Part shown: positions 11,602 through 21,781 of the stretch, one piece after another
How the letters are laid out: every line of letters starts with the position of its first letter
How positions within the stretch are numbered: position 1 is the stretch's first letter
Assembly (NCBI GenBank): GCA_037903355.1
Contig: JBAJFE010000001.1
Location: 992,001 to 1,056,000 of the forward strand
Source: Trichuris trichiura
Taxonomy: Eukaryota; Nematoda; Enoplea; Trichinellida; Trichuridae
Direction: 5' to 3'
Length of the DNA stretch: 64,000 nt
Notes under the pieces: generated by a model
Database searches by the model: none
What the model was told of the DNA's origin: nothing
What the model saw: the letters and a program-made list of their open reading frames with translations, nothing else
Position numbers and translations under genes: made by a program

Positions 11602-11985
11602 GTGAAAATGAGAATACCAGCCTGGATTTTGGATCCATATTCAAACGCTAACGAAGCAGAGACATTTTTGCAAGAAGAGCTGATTGAGTTGCAAGCCAAT
11701 GAAGAACTGAAGCCTAAGTTTAAGAGTGACTACAGTCATTTCTGGTTGCAGCATCAAATTGCGACACTTTACCCTGAATTATGGAAGATCGTTAAAAAGT
11801 TCCTCGTGCCGTTTCCTTCCTCTTATTTGGTTGAACGTGGGTTCAGTGCCGCAACAGATCTTTTGGTTAAAAGAAGAAACAGGCTACAAATAGCGCAGCG
11901 TGGAGACTTAAGATTGCTGCTAACGAATATTGAATCTGACGTGGAAAAATTGGTATTAGGGCACCAGCTTCAGCCGTCACACTGA
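11602..11985 (+). pseudogene. hAT transposase C-terminal fragment
   Basis: A single open frame of 127 codons contains IPAWILDPYSNANEAE, the acidic block EELIELQANEELKPKF, FWLQHQIATLYPELW, then PFPSSYLVERGFSAATDLL, RRNRLQIAQRGDLRLLL and the terminal LQPSH. This is the conserved dimerisation end of SCAND3/ZBED5-like hAT transposases, including the catalytic-region Glu in LVERGFSA. The BED finger and the first catalytic Asp blocks are absent, so the copy is an internally deleted derivative. The equivalent part of the fuller copy at 27951 is very similar. Confidence 0.85.
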
Positions 11986-12295
11986 TTTGCCAACATAGCC
12001 AACTTTTCCTACTTGTTAAAGTCAAATAGTAAACTTGAATGCAATAATACGGAGTTCGGAGAACCGACGTCCAGCATGATCAACGCATAATACTGTTGTT
12101 GTTAACAAGGTGACAAGTACAACAAAAAACAGACGTAGAATTTGACCGTGTGAGGTAAAAGCGCGTTGAAGTTTCTAACAAACCATTTTCATACACTGCG
12201 ACTGAAGCGTTAAGTGCCAGTTAGTCACAAGAGAAAAAGAGCGGTTTACTCCCGTTGTAAATAAGAGAACGCAGTAGTACCCAAACGATTAGGGC

Positions 12296-12429
12296 TTTCA
12301 CAATCCAACTGGATCCGTCGTCAGCGATAGGACACAAGCCCTGGGCGAAAGGGAGCACTTATCTAGTTTCATCGTTAGCGACAGGCCTTGTACCATGTTG
12401 CTGACGACGGAACCAGTTGAGTTCCGATA
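12296..12429. repeat. Inverted pair of hammerhead-like motifs
   Basis: The minus-strand copy at 12296-12324 reads CTGACGA, GGATCC/GGATT, then GTGAAAG. The plus-strand copy at 12401-12429 reads CTGACGA, GGAAC/GTTCC, then GATAGC, so GAAA has become GATA. Both lie inside the hAT element at 11505-13085, which suggests a Penelope-tail foldback inserted there and decayed. Confidence 0.5.
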
Positions 12430-13496
12430 GCTCCTATCGTTTGTATGCTCATACCTTCTTTGACTTACATTGGGAATAAACGACTCTTTTTTCTTATGAT
12501 AAAACTGCTAGACCGTATATAGACGTTCCATCTTCATGTGAGGTAGTCTTTGCAAACCTTGACTACAAATTCAATAAATCTTAATAGGAAACTTTTGTCA
12601 CACAAACCCATTTTCAAGACGAAAGTTTGGCAGCTGAGCGTGGAAGAAGTTTCGACCAATTCCATATGACTAAGGAACCTTTTTGACCTACGTTCATTCA
12701 CTCGGCAAAGAAGAGCAGTTACAGGTCGTCTGAAATACTTAGACCACGCGACTGAAAAACACTGCACACGTGTCAAGAATTAGATTTAGATTCGTTACTG
12801 CCTTTTCCATATGGCACAGACCAGTGCAAAAATCGAACTTTTAAATTGAAGAGTTTTAAAATGCAGATTAAAAGTTCGTTGTCCGGTTTTCACCAGATCG
12901 AAAAGACAACAGCAAATTCATTGTTGAAATCTTCGGTAAACTGCGTGTCACAGGTACTCTAATAAACGCGAAAGAACCTAGGGCGAGAAAAGAGAAGAAC
13001 ACAATCACGCAAGAACGGGAGGGGGCCCTGAGGAGATGTGCATCTCGAAAGGGGGCCCTGGCGCAGAAAAGGTTGGGAATCACTGGTCTAGACAGCTCCC
13101 AGACGTCGTTGTTCTCACGGCCTCGGATTAACGACATTAGACGGGTCACAGAGTGGCCAACAATTGACACCATCCATCATCGTTAATCTCGTGCCTCTGG
13201 TAGTGACCGACGTCCATTAACACCTCTGCTCTTATCTGTCAGACAGGTGTCTGGCGCAATAACTCCAACACTTGCCGATGCAGCTTGCGGGTTTTCCCGA
13301 TTACACGTTCTCCCACCTAGGCGTTGACAACATTCTTCCATGGCGCGAAATATGACGAATCGAACCTAATTGTATTCGTTCACTTCGAGCTCAATTCTAT
13401 TCATCCACTTTGCTGTATCCCGCTTCGCGTGTCTTGACGAGTACAGGCATTCCGACTTACGCAATAATAGCTACCAAGCGGATTTATGCTTGCTCT

Positions 13497-14065
13497 ATGG
13501 CTGAGCGGAAAGAATCGAGAGAGTTGGCACTGAAAGAAAAAGTGCATCTTATCCGTTTTCTCGAAACTAAAAGTCAAAGGAAGACAGTGCAATGGTTCCG
13601 TGTCAGCAAGGCTACTGTTAATAACATCCAGAGACGTAAACGTGAGCAGTTGGAAAGATATTATAGGGAAAGCGGAGACGCGCGGCGAAAAAGGAGGAGA
13701 ACCTCCATCGACCAAGTCAATGAAGCAGCGTGAAGTTGGTTTAAGAAAATGAGAGCAGCTAATGCACGGATCTTTGGCTCAATGATCGTGAAAGTTGCTA
13801 GAAGTTTCGCTCTGGAATTCGGCTGACAGGTTTCCACGCATCAAACGGTTGGCTCGAGAAGTTCAAGCTGTGTCATAAGATCTCCCAGAAAATCTTATGC
13901 GGCGAATCTAACGGAGCTCCCGTGGAGGTCTTGGAAAACTTCATCGCAAAGTTTCGTTATGTCGCCAGTGGTTTCAAGACATTTACAATGCTAATGAATG
14001 CGGCTTGTTCTTCAAGGCTATGCCTGATAGAAGCATTTTTGAAAAACCTTTTACGGTTTTTTAAC
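13497..14065 (+). pseudogene. pogo/Tigger transposase relic, HTH part and start of DDE
   Basis: MAERKESRELALKEKVHLIR followed by FRVSKATVNNIQRRKREQL is a Pipsqueak/CENPB-N helix-turn-helix. Shifted frames then give IFGSMIVKVARSFALEFG and a CENPB-type patch, HASNGWLEKFKL. Near 13978-14040 comes DIYNANECGLFFKAMPDRSI, the counterpart of the IYNADETGL block that carries the first catalytic Asp. Here that Asp is Asn, so the copy would be inactive even without its frameshifts. The gene breaks at about 14040 where the foldback begins and resumes at 14661. Confidence 0.8.
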
Positions 14066-14187
14066 CCGTTTTCCACATAACGTTTATTGCTGTCATAAAC
14101 GTTCCACACGTTATGTGAAATGCTTCCTGAAAAAAGAGTCTATTCCAGTCTGGTGCTTCTTCTCACTACAAACTTAAACGATATTAT

Positions 14188-14262
14188 TTACGTGCGGATC
14201 AACCAACTTGTCAAACTTCGGTTAACATGGAGAGGTGGTCAACTTTGGAGGCTCCACTGGTT
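14188..14262 (-). repeat. pogo/Tigger terminal repeat, inverted partner of 10976
   Basis: This is the near-exact reverse complement of 10976-11050, ending GGAGGCTCCACTG. It could be the right end of an element starting at 10976. The pogo coding frame continues beyond it at 14661, however, so it may instead be a fragment carried in by the foldback. Confidence 0.6.
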
Positions 14263-14331
14263 ATGACAGCAATACGCGTTTTCATAATGTAAAAGTTTTA
14301 TTACGGAAGTATTCCCGTTTAATGTGCTAAA

Positions 14332-14371
14332 TAACTCCGGAGCTTTCGGGTCGACCGAGACCCGTCTTCAG
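14332..14371 (-). ncRNA. Hammerhead-ribozyme-like motif (left palindrome arm)
   Basis: Exact inverted copy of the motif at 14399-14438: CTGAAGA, GGGTC/GACCC helix II, GAAA, short helix III, GTTA. Confidence 0.55.
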
Positions 14372-14398
14372 CGGTTGTGAATTCACAATTCACAACCG

Positions 14399-14438
14399 CT
14401 GAAGACGGGTCTCGGTCGACCCGAAAGCTCCGGAGTTA
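14399..14438 (+). ncRNA. Hammerhead-ribozyme-like motif (right palindrome arm)
   Basis: CTGAAGA, one extra C, helix II GGGTC/GACCC, GAAA, then AGC..GTT as helix III, with predicted cleavage after the A of GTTA. All invariant core positions of a hammerhead are present. In the transcript, the palindrome itself would compete with the ribozyme fold. Confidence 0.6.
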
Positions 14439-14660
14439 TTTAGCACATTAAACGGGAATACTTCCGTAATAAAACTTTTACATTATGAAAACATACGCTC
14501 CCGTACCAAGAAACCACATTTTCAAGCAACAAACGTTATGTGAAAAAATGGGTTAAAAAACCGTAAAAATTTTTTTTCAAAAAGAAAATTTAAAACCTGT
14601 TACGAAGAAGAGAGAAAAAAGATAGAAGCCTCGTACTAAAAGGCAGCAAATGAAAAAGCG

Positions 14661-15345
14661 GGAGGCTCTCCAAGGAACGCTTCACTGTGCTTCTTTGCGC
14701 TGGCAAACCTTGGGAGAAGCTGAAGCCACTGGTGATTGGAAGGTCAGCGAAACCTCACGCACTTAGGAACTTGAGACCTGACGACCTCTCTGTCACTTGG
14801 AGATCAAATAAATGCGTCTGGATGACAGTTGCCATATTCGTGGAATGAGTAAGAAGTGTCGACCGATAGGTGAAGCGAATGAAACGTTCCTTCTTATTGG
14901 TAGTAGATAATTGTCCCAGCCATCCCCGCGTGAGGTACCTCACAAACGTCACGTTGAAATACCTGCCTACAAACACTTCCTCAAAAAACAGCCACTAGAT
15001 CATGGAGTAATTAAGACATTTAAATCAAAATACAGGACCTAGCTTCTGCAGTGTGTCATTGGCAAAGCAGAGATCGCTAGCTCGTCTGTGGGAGCGACTT
15101 CAGTTGCTGCGTCCATTAATGCTTTGGATCAGGTCTTCCTGAAATAAGGTTTAACTGGAGACAATAAGGAAGTGCTTCAGAAGAGCTCGATTTGTCAGAG
15201 ACCAAGAAGATGGTATTGAGCTCCGACCTGATAGTCCGACTCGCGAGGCAAAGATTGAAGGAGTAGATTTCGAAGATTTCGTTGCGATAGATGATGAGGT
15301 GGCCACTTCTACCGAACCTGACCCACAAGCAATTTTCTAGTCTAT
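14661..15345 (+). pseudogene. pogo/Tigger transposase relic, DDE continuation
   Basis: From 14661 one frame reads RLSKERFTVLLCAG, then EKLKPLVIGRSAKPHALRNL, then WRSNKCVWMTVAIFVE before a TGA near 14844. This is the central Tigger DDE_1 region (KERLTVLLCAN, KLKPLVIGKS, WM). Later words such as KHFLKKQPLDHGVIKTFKSK recall the block with the next catalytic Asp and PLDQGVI, in shifted frames. With 13497-14065 it forms one broken gene split by the foldback. Confidence 0.75.
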
Positions 15346-16439
15346 ACTAGCCTAAGCGGGAATGAGCGTTGAAGCAAGTGGCGCAGGTGACAAGGCAGAG
15401 GAGAAAAGTGACAATGTTCTCTCCAAACGGTTGCCGATGAACGGTCGTAAAGTTTTACTGTCGATGAGAACAACGGTACAGAAAGGTACGTTGGAAAGTT
15501 GGAGAAAGCCAGGACCACTCGTGCTCTGAGCAGCGCGCTTATCTACCCTTCCCTGACCTGCACGTTGGCCACATGTCAGGCGCAGGTCAGGGATCAGCGG
15601 CCGTCAGGAGATTTGGCCCGCGGCCGGCGCAGGTATCCGGCGACGTCGCAAATGTTTACGTCCTCGCTTGGGAGAAGCGCCCTTCGCAAACAGGTTGCGC
15701 CCGCTTTGGGGTCTTGGACGTACGCAGCCGCCGGTACGGACAATGAGACAGAAATGGCACAAAAGCTGAAGGAAGAGGACGTCGAGCGCGTGTTATTGCT
15801 GCCGAGGTATTTTGCAGCCGAAAATGCCCAAAGATGATGAGCGGATATCTAGCGCGGAGACCGTCGTTACAGCTTAAGTTTGTAGTAAGAAAAAGCACTA
15901 GACTAGAACTGATTCTTTTTTCAGGAAGCATTCTAGCCCCTGAAAAGCCTTATGCATGGTTTTACAATGGCGTTCTTTTTATGCACCTCGCCATTTAATA
16001 GACTTCCAATAGATGCTGTGCAGCAGAATAAAATGCGTGCAGGCACTGATCTATTCATCCAAACCCATTAAACTCACAACCGGCCTATGTTGACCAGTTT
16101 TCTCTAGGCATCTGGGTGGTCCGCTTACGGAGGTTCAACCGTAGTTTCAACGGTGGATGCAAAAAGGCTAAGGGGGCGCATAATGTTTACGCCTCGTTCG
16201 CCACGGTCAAAACGTTTAATCACATCTAACTTGACGTTAAGAGGAACACACTGACGAACTTTCTTATGTTCGGCTGCCTTAGAGCACATTCCGGTAACGA
16301 ATGAAGAAATACTTTGACAAAGAGCGAAGATATTAGGGGTATAGACCAGAACTATGGGGAATTGCTATTAGCACTGTCCGTTCGTCTGTCAGCAGCAAGG
16401 CAGGACTGTCGCAACACGCTCGTAAAAGATCCGGAGTTT
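15346..16439. other. No firm gene; dispersed-repeat piece and degenerate Tigger end
   Basis: The segment at 15530-15660 resembles 41470-41620 (shared CCGYCAGGAGATTTGGCC and ACGTCGCAAATGT), a dispersed repeat of unknown class. At 16085-16140 an inverted sequence (TATGTTGACCAG...GGTGGTCCGCTTACGGAGGTT) resembles a decayed pogo terminal repeat and may be the true right end of the pogo copy above. No coding region is supported. Confidence 0.4.
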
Positions 16440-16722
16440 GGGTCTTTTCACGTCCGTTCAAGTGGTGGCGGCAACTTCAAATAGGCTCAAGTGTGTACTG
16501 TACGTCTGCCGGCCATCCTGTCCTGCCCTAGCCTAAGCCTGAACCTACACGTAAGGTGTGACGGCCCAATGTGCTCACCGCTCCACTTGCTCGGCATGTG
16601 CTCAGTGAGCCGCAGTAAGACGTCCCTCCCGTTGTTCCGCTGATCCGTGTTATCGTCGCGCATTACCCCTTGATATTGTCGCTTGCTTTTGCGGGGGGTG
16701 GGGGGACGAGCATGAAAAGATC
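16440..16722 (-). mobile_element. Merlin-type MITE
   Basis: In reverse orientation this matches the 44333-44587 MITE block by block: AGTGGTGGCGGCAACTTCAA, the CAGACGTACAGTA block, AGGACAGGATGGCCGGC, one telomere-like TTAGGC stretch, AACAACGGGAGGGAC and the GATATTGTCG end. The ends are GGGTCTTTTCACG and CATGAAAAGATCT. Flanks CGGAGTTT and CTGAGTTT resemble a decayed 8-bp duplication. It encodes nothing. Confidence 0.75.
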
Positions 16723-17186
16723 TGAGTTTTACTCAAGAGCAGCGAAACGAAGACTGAGTGAAGTTTGTCAGTCATCAACTAGTGCCCATTTCAACCTCTC
16801 TTTTTTGCCTCATCTTGCCCCCGGGTGCGAACAAGTATTGTCTGACTCTGTCTCTAATATTAAATAAGCAGGTGAATTCATAGCTGCGGGTTATGTAGCA
16901 ATTATATGCAAATTGCTGTCTCTAACGTCGAAAATCAATACAGCCCAAAGGTATGGTTTAGTAAACGATTTAGCACAAGGACACTTGACAAATTAGTGCA
17001 AAGGGCACTGACTGGACTCTGTAAGAAGTCAGGAAAACCGCACGAATTGTAAGTCTCCTATTGTTTCCTCCTACTTCTTCGTAAAAGCGAAAAGCGCCTC
17101 CGCAATTCGTTCTTAAAACGAAAATAAGTACAAATTTAGCTTCTTCGTAAAAGCAAACATTCGTAAAGCGAGGGATACTTGTATTA
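16723..17186. repeat. Tigger-type terminal region
   Basis: From 17060 to 17186 the text repeats CTTCGTAAAAGCGAAAAGCG and CTTCTTCGTAAAAGCAAAC, ending GCGAGGGATACTTG next to a TA. This is the outward-facing end of a Tigger1-like element (ends of the CAAGTATCCCTCGCTTTACG kind). A related end lies at 32462. The bases before 17050 show nothing recognisable. Confidence 0.5.
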
Positions 17187-17544
17187 TTTAACTCTAAATT
17201 CGTAACGGTTTTTGTAGTTATTATTTACAACTTAAACAGCATGGGTTAGAAGCAACCGTTGATAAAAGCTCAGTTAGAACAGATGGGAAAACATCCACCA
17301 AGTGTTTCCACTTGCTGGCACAAGTCTTTATGCACTGAATGCTTATGTTTTAACTTATATCTCACGATGGGGAGTTTAAAGACAGTAACTGATAAGAAGG
17401 TGATAGACAATTTAATAATCAGTTAACTCAGAATTGATTCATGAATTGTTTCCGCGAACAAAGATTAAGCTGTTCTTTATGTTCCTGTCCGACATTTAAC
17501 TGTTAACATTAAGCAGCAACGAGTAGGCCTAAGGTACACAAATC

Positions 17545-17847
17545 ATGTCCGCGCCAAGCGGTGGGACGAGGTCACTTGTGGCTCTGAAGATTGACTTAGC
17601 AAAACCAACAAGATCATTTGGTTTGGGAATTCGCATGCACAATGGAAAAGTCATGGTTTCGTCCATGAAACCAAACTCTATATCCAGTGATCATTTCAAG
17701 GTGGGTGACTTCATTGTAACTATCAACAAACAGCCAGTAACAACGAAGGTGGTCTGCCGTAATTTGATAACCAGCAACAGAGGGATAATTGAGGTAATAG
17801 TCGAACGTGAGGCCGATACGAAACTGACGCATGAAAGTTATGTGCAG
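17545..17847 (+). CDS. PDZ-domain protein, first exon (probable host gene)
   Basis: From ATG at 17545 the frame gives about 101 residues. Residues 10-92 form a PDZ-like fold: SLVALKIDLAKP, then SFGLGIRMHNGKVMVSSMKP (the carboxylate-binding loop is FGLGI), HFKVGDFIVTINKQPVTTK and GIIEVIVERE. The FGLGI...VGD.I..IN.QPVT pattern is typical of nematode PDZ proteins. A consensus 5' splice site CAG/GTAAGT at 17847/17848 ends the exon, after which the frame soon stops. No second exon was recognised, since a foldback occupies 18124-18841. PDZ domains bind C-terminal peptides as adaptors. Lack of stops in a repeat-rich region argues for a real gene, possibly itself partial. Confidence 0.7.
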
Positions 17848-18123
17848 GTAAGTTTCCTCAGTCATTATTATTGTAGCAGACGCGTGAGCACGGGGACACC
17901 TTAATGCTATGACATCGAACGAGGTACACTCAGCAGGAGAGGCGAGCTGGCTAATCTCTCAGAGACAACCACCATGTGTCCTGTTTTTGTACGCCTTACT
18001 GTCCGCCAATCCAGTGTGCAAGTTCTTCCATACACTACGTGATATCTGACTCCCCTCGCACCCAATTGACAATAATTGAAGGTAGAATGGCCGCAATCGC
18101 TTCTAAAAACCGATAGCATAGCC

Positions 18124-18841
18124 AGGTACAGGACAATTCGCCGCCGGGACAACTTGCCGCCAGGCAACTCACCGCGGCGAACTTTTGGGCACCAACTCGC
18201 CGCAGCTGGTTACGTTCTTCTCTATTCTTTGTTACGACCGTTCTGACGTGGTCATGACGGTAAGTTAATGCGATCTTCAGTTGGACTTGCTGCATTCTTA
18301 CAAGGTAGATCATTTTGCTTATGCCAGATAGAAACAGGGGAAAATGTAGTTCTTCTTGTTTGGACCCTTGTGCTGCTGTGCATAAAAAGGGCCCAATATA
18401 AAGGGAGCAAGCCACTTAGGGACATCCGACATGAATTGCAGTAGATGGACTGATTCATCCAACGAGCAAGAACAACTACCTTTTTCTTCCACTGTTTCCA
18501 CTTAGCATAAGCAAAATGTTGTACCTTGTAACAGCGCAGCAAGTCCAACTGAAGATCGCATTCAATTACCGTCATAGCCGCGTGAAAACGGCCGTAACAA
18601 AGAATAGACAAGAACGGAACCAGCCGCAGAGAGCTGGTATATTAAAAAACTCGCCACGGAGGCTTGGCGGTGATGAGTTGCTTGGTGTCAAGTTGTTCCT
18701 GTGGCGAGTTGTCCTGGTGACGCATGATCCGACAGCTTACTGTTCCATATCAACTTGTCCCGGCGGCGAGTTGGCCGCGATGAGTTTCCCGGCTTCAGGT
18801 TGTCCCGGCGGTGAGCTGGCGGTGGCGAGTTGTCCGTAACC
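18124..18841. mobile_element. Large foldback element with clustered 'gacaactcgccgc' sub-repeats
   Basis: Arms 18130-18365 and 18455-18840 are inverted copies (for example GATCTTCAGTTGGACTTGCTG and its complement). The tips are made of 4-6 degenerate copies of GGACAACTCGCCGCCG. The right arm has more copies than the left. Possible 9-bp flanks AGCATAGCC and AACATAACC hint at a MULE-type target duplication, with two mismatches. No transposase is encoded. The element lies downstream of the PDZ exon, probably in its intron. Confidence 0.6.
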
Positions 18842-19650
18842 GAACATAACCTCAGAACCACGCTGCATGGCGCACAAATCGCCTGGGACGCTCGATTGCC
18901 GGCTGCCTGAGCGTTGCAGGTAAAGCAGCGAGGAATCGGTGCCGCTTACAAACTAGTTGCGCGGCCTGACTTGTATACGCCTGAGGAAGACCGCAACAGT
19001 CTCCGGAGCATCTGAGAGAGCAGCGGCGTGAGTAAGCCGAGTTACACAGCGAGCAAGAGGGCTACGATCGTGCAGACAGTAATTCAGACGATCCACGTGG
19101 ACCACGTCAATGTCATTTTTCCGCCTAAAATCTTGAATTCGATAAGTTACCGGTGGCAGTTTCTTGAGTATTACTTATGGACTGTTCCAACGTTTCCTAA
19201 ACTTTTTTTTCTGTCCGGAGTGGAAGTGCGGTGAAAACAAATGACGCGGTTCCCTTTCTGGAACTGCTGCGGCCTAGCGTTAAGGTCATGATAGCTTTCC
19301 TGGCATTTTGCCGCCTTTGAAATGCGGTTCCTTACAGCATCGCTTAATCGGTTAAGTAATCTGGCTATTGTTGTAACTTGGGCGTGCGTGAGAGAGCCAG
19401 TCGACGTGAAGAACGTTTACTCGAGAAGCGCAAGTCAGAGAGAGAGAGACACAAACGACTACTTCTAGCGCTACAATGACACACACTGTGTCGTCCTGAT
19501 TCGCAGGAGACACACACAGTAACGTGATAAGCAAGAGTATTTGAGTGCTGCTATATACAACAGCTGTGTTGAACGTAATGTACTGGCGCCTCCAGGGAGG
19601 GCGACTTGTCAACCCTTCTGGCATACAGCACCGCCGTCTGAACATCATAA
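18842..19650. other. No recognisable gene
   Basis: A plus-strand frame at 19028-19234 has no family motif. The stretch at 19380-19560 contains AGAGAGAGAGAC and ACACACAGT runs. It may be leader sequence of the Gypsy relic that follows, but there is no firm evidence. Confidence 0.3.
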
Positions 19651-19652
19651 CG

Positions 19653-20110
19653 TTAGCTGCCTGTCCAGTTGAAGCGTGTCATTGATCGGTATGCCATCAT
19701 TATTTTTGGAAGGATTAGGTCCGAATCACTCTGGTTTGCGCCAGTACTTTTCGCCAACATGTTCTGAATTGTTCTGTTCATACGTTCTGCCTGTCCACTA
19801 CTTGATGAATAATAGGGTGTTGTCCTAGTTTTCCTTATGGTCACTTCTCAGCACGTTTCCCCAAACACCTGAGACTCAACTGTGGTCGTTGGGTCGCACC
19901 GTCTCAGAGCATCGTACCATCAGAAGATTTCGTAGACCAGGATTCCTCCTACCGTTGGCGCTTTCTGATTGGGCATAGGAATTGCTTGAGCGAACTTGGA
20001 AAATGCGTTTGCAACAGCAAGGATGTATCGGTTGCCATGCGGCGTGGTAATGACGTCAAACCATTGTGGCCCTTTGCAGTCAATAACTCACCTGTATGGG
20101 TCATTCCGCT
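19653..20110 (-). pseudogene. Gypsy-type integrase relic
   Basis: On the minus strand, frames near 20100-19950 read FDVITTPHGNRYILAVANAF followed by SKFAQAIPMPNQKAPTVGG, the first half of a Gypsy/Ty3 integrase core. After a frameshift, 19844-19653 reads RKTRTTPYYSSSSGQAERMN followed by RTIQNML and MMAYRS, which includes the catalytic Glu of GQ.ER. The middle part with the second catalytic Asp is scrambled. The wording differs from both Gypsy copies at 48-55 kb, so this is a third lineage. It is dead. Confidence 0.75.
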
Positions 20111-20785
20111 ACTTGATCCGGAAAATGTCATCAGCCGTAAAGTCAATAGCGTAAAACAAAAGGTTAGAGAAAAGACGCTGTTTTTGAAAAACGAGGATGG
20201 TAAATGCGTATTTACTGGTAAGAAAAAAGCGATGAACTTTCGGAACACCACACGTTCCATCGTCAGCGTAACAGGGAATTTGAAGCGTGAAGATGGTTGT
20301 ATTGTGAGGGGCCGCCCGCAGATACTGTCTGTTCGGTTAAGTGGGCCTCAGTAACTAATCTGTCAAGTTGCTGGATTGCGGCTCAACTGCATGATGTTGG
20401 CTGTTAACGGTAACCACTCTTCGTTGAAGCCTAAGCTGCCGGTTTTGTTGATCGTACGGTTTTGTCTTAAGTATAACGCTTCCAAGATCTTTCTCCTTCA
20501 GAGATGCGGTTCGTGAAGGGACATGGAAGCGGAAAATGAGATATAAGCTACAGCACAAGTTGCGGCGTGTTGGATGACAGCTTAGCAGTCTCGCACTTAC
20601 CTCATAAGCGGAAATGGTGTCAGCGTTTGAGGACGCCTCCTTGATTTGAAAGTCTCCCGCTTGAGTTTCGGCAAAGCCTCGCCAAATCTCTTTAAGCTCT
20701 CCAGACGTTTCTGCAACCTATCAGAGACTGTATTCACAGTTTCACCTGTTTAGGTCATTCTGCCTTTGCAGTTGATCATGTATAT
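20111..20785. other. No firm gene
   Basis: The segment may hold more of the Gypsy relic on the minus strand (a word like RLESLKRFGEALPKLKRETF near 20640-20720), but no domain was recognised. The plus-strand frame 19986-20354 is a shadow. Confidence 0.3.
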
Positions 20786-21270
20786 CAGCCATTCCCAACG
20801 TGGGGCCTGGGGCCCCCATGGTGCCGAGAGGGTGTCAGGGAGTGGAGCAAAAATGGAGAATTTTTCAGAAGGGGGGCCAGGAGGCCGTCAAGGGGGCTGA
20901 GAGGCCTTATTGGAACAGGCGTAGTTAGGTAAATCAGAAGGGTGAGAATTTATGCCAATCCTCTGTAGAGAATTGGTTAACCGTTAGCAACATCCCTCTA
21001 TAGAGGATTCGAATAAATTCTCACTCGACTAGACGGAGTGGTTTCATTGTTAGTTTCAAAGAACCCCAAGTGCTCTTTTCAAATGACTTGACGACTGTAT
21101 ATTCGCATTGTATCAGTGCATTAACTTGATCCTAGGAGGTTGCCATTGAAAGCTGATTGACTGCTGTACAAAAAACGCAAAAATTAATCGACCAATAGGA
21201 AAAAGGGGGGTCTGGCACCTAAGGACACCTTCCAAGGGGGGCCTAACGCAGAAAAGGTTGAGAATGGCTG
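20786..21270. mobile_element. hAT-type MITE, copy 1 of 2
   Basis: Ends are CAGCCATTCCCAACG and GTTGAGAATGGCTG. GC-rich runs next to each end flank an AT-richer middle that contains a short inverted repeat (CCTCTATAGAGGAT-type, near 20950-21010). It shares almost its whole length with 21282-21773. No coding sequence. A clear target duplication was not found for this copy. Confidence 0.75.
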
Positions 21271-21281
21271 CTGCTCTAGAT

Positions 21282-21773
21282 CAGCCATTCTCAACGGGGG
21301 GCCTGGGGCCCCCAAGGGGGGCTGAGAGGGTGTCAGGGGGGGGGGGGCTGAAATAGAAAATTTTTCAGAGGGGGGGGGGGCAGGAGGCCGTCAAGGGGGG
21401 CTGAGAAGCCTTATTGGAAAGAGCGTAGTTAGGTAGATCGGAAGGGTGAAAATTTATGCCAGTCCTCTATAGAGGATTGGTTAACCCTTAGCAACATCCC
21501 TTTATAGAGGATTGGCATAAATTCTCACTCGACTCGACGAAGTTGTTTCATTGTTAGTTTCGAAGAACCCCAAGTGCTCTTTTCAAATGATTTGACGACT
21601 ATATATTCGCATTGTATCATTGCATTAACTTGATCCTAGGAGGTTGCTGTTGAAAGCTGATTGGCTCCTATACAAAAAACGCAAAAATTAATCGACCAAT
21701 AGGAAAAGGGGGGCCTGGCACCTGAGGACACCTTCCAAGGGGGGCCTAGCGCAGAAAAGGTTGAGAATAGCTG
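21282..21773. mobile_element. hAT-type MITE, copy 2 of 2, perfect 8-bp duplication
   Basis: Ends are CAGCCATTCTCAACG and GTTGAGAATAGCTG. It is flanked by CTCTAGAT at 21274-21281 and 21774-21781. It is nearly the same as copy 1 with longer G runs. It may have inserted beside copy 1 or arisen with it by tandem duplication. Confidence 0.85.
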
Positions 21774-21781
21774 CTCTAGAT

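Larger units (their letters stand above)
11505..13085 (+). mobile_element. hAT element with perfect 8-bp target duplication
   Basis: Ends are CAGTCATTCCCAACG and GTTGGGAATCACTG. The flanks GTCTAGAC (11497-11504 and 13086-13093) are identical. The first 80 bases are a GGGGCCCC-rich run and the last 70 repeat it in shorter form. It encodes only the C-terminal part of a SCAND3/ZBED5-like transposase. It lies between the pogo terminal repeat at 10976 and the pogo coding relic at 13497. Confidence 0.87.
14278..14492. repeat. 215-bp near-perfect palindrome bearing two hammerhead-like motifs
   Basis: Bases pair at x and 28770 minus x, with a 3-base loop at 14384-14386. Each arm carries one hammerhead-like motif followed by ATTAAACGGGAATACTTCCG and TAATAAAACTTTTACATT. 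I see no mismatch by eye. Such perfection implies recent formation or gene conversion between arms. Confidence 0.85.
14042..14572. mobile_element. Composite foldback inserted in the pogo gene
   Basis: Outer arms (14042-14086 and 14528-14572) share TTACGGTTTTTTAACCC and ACATAACGTTTA-type sequence. Inside sit an inverted pogo terminal fragment (14188-14262), short inverted flanks (ATTGCTGTCATAA at 14087 and TTATGACAGCAAT at 14264) and a near-perfect 215-bp palindrome. The pogo coding sequence continues on both sides, so the whole block is an insertion of one or more elements. Confidence 0.65.

Noticed and set aside
11368..11644. Collagen-like Gly/Pro-rich reading frames on the minus strand
   Set aside because: They are translations of the GGGGCCCC-rich tip of the hAT element at 11505 and have no repeat phasing or splice context. 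The same artefact occurs at 32127-32354.
15499..15837. 112-codon plus-strand frame as a gene
   Set aside because: Its first part is a dispersed repeat also found at 41510-41620, and the rest has no conserved motif.
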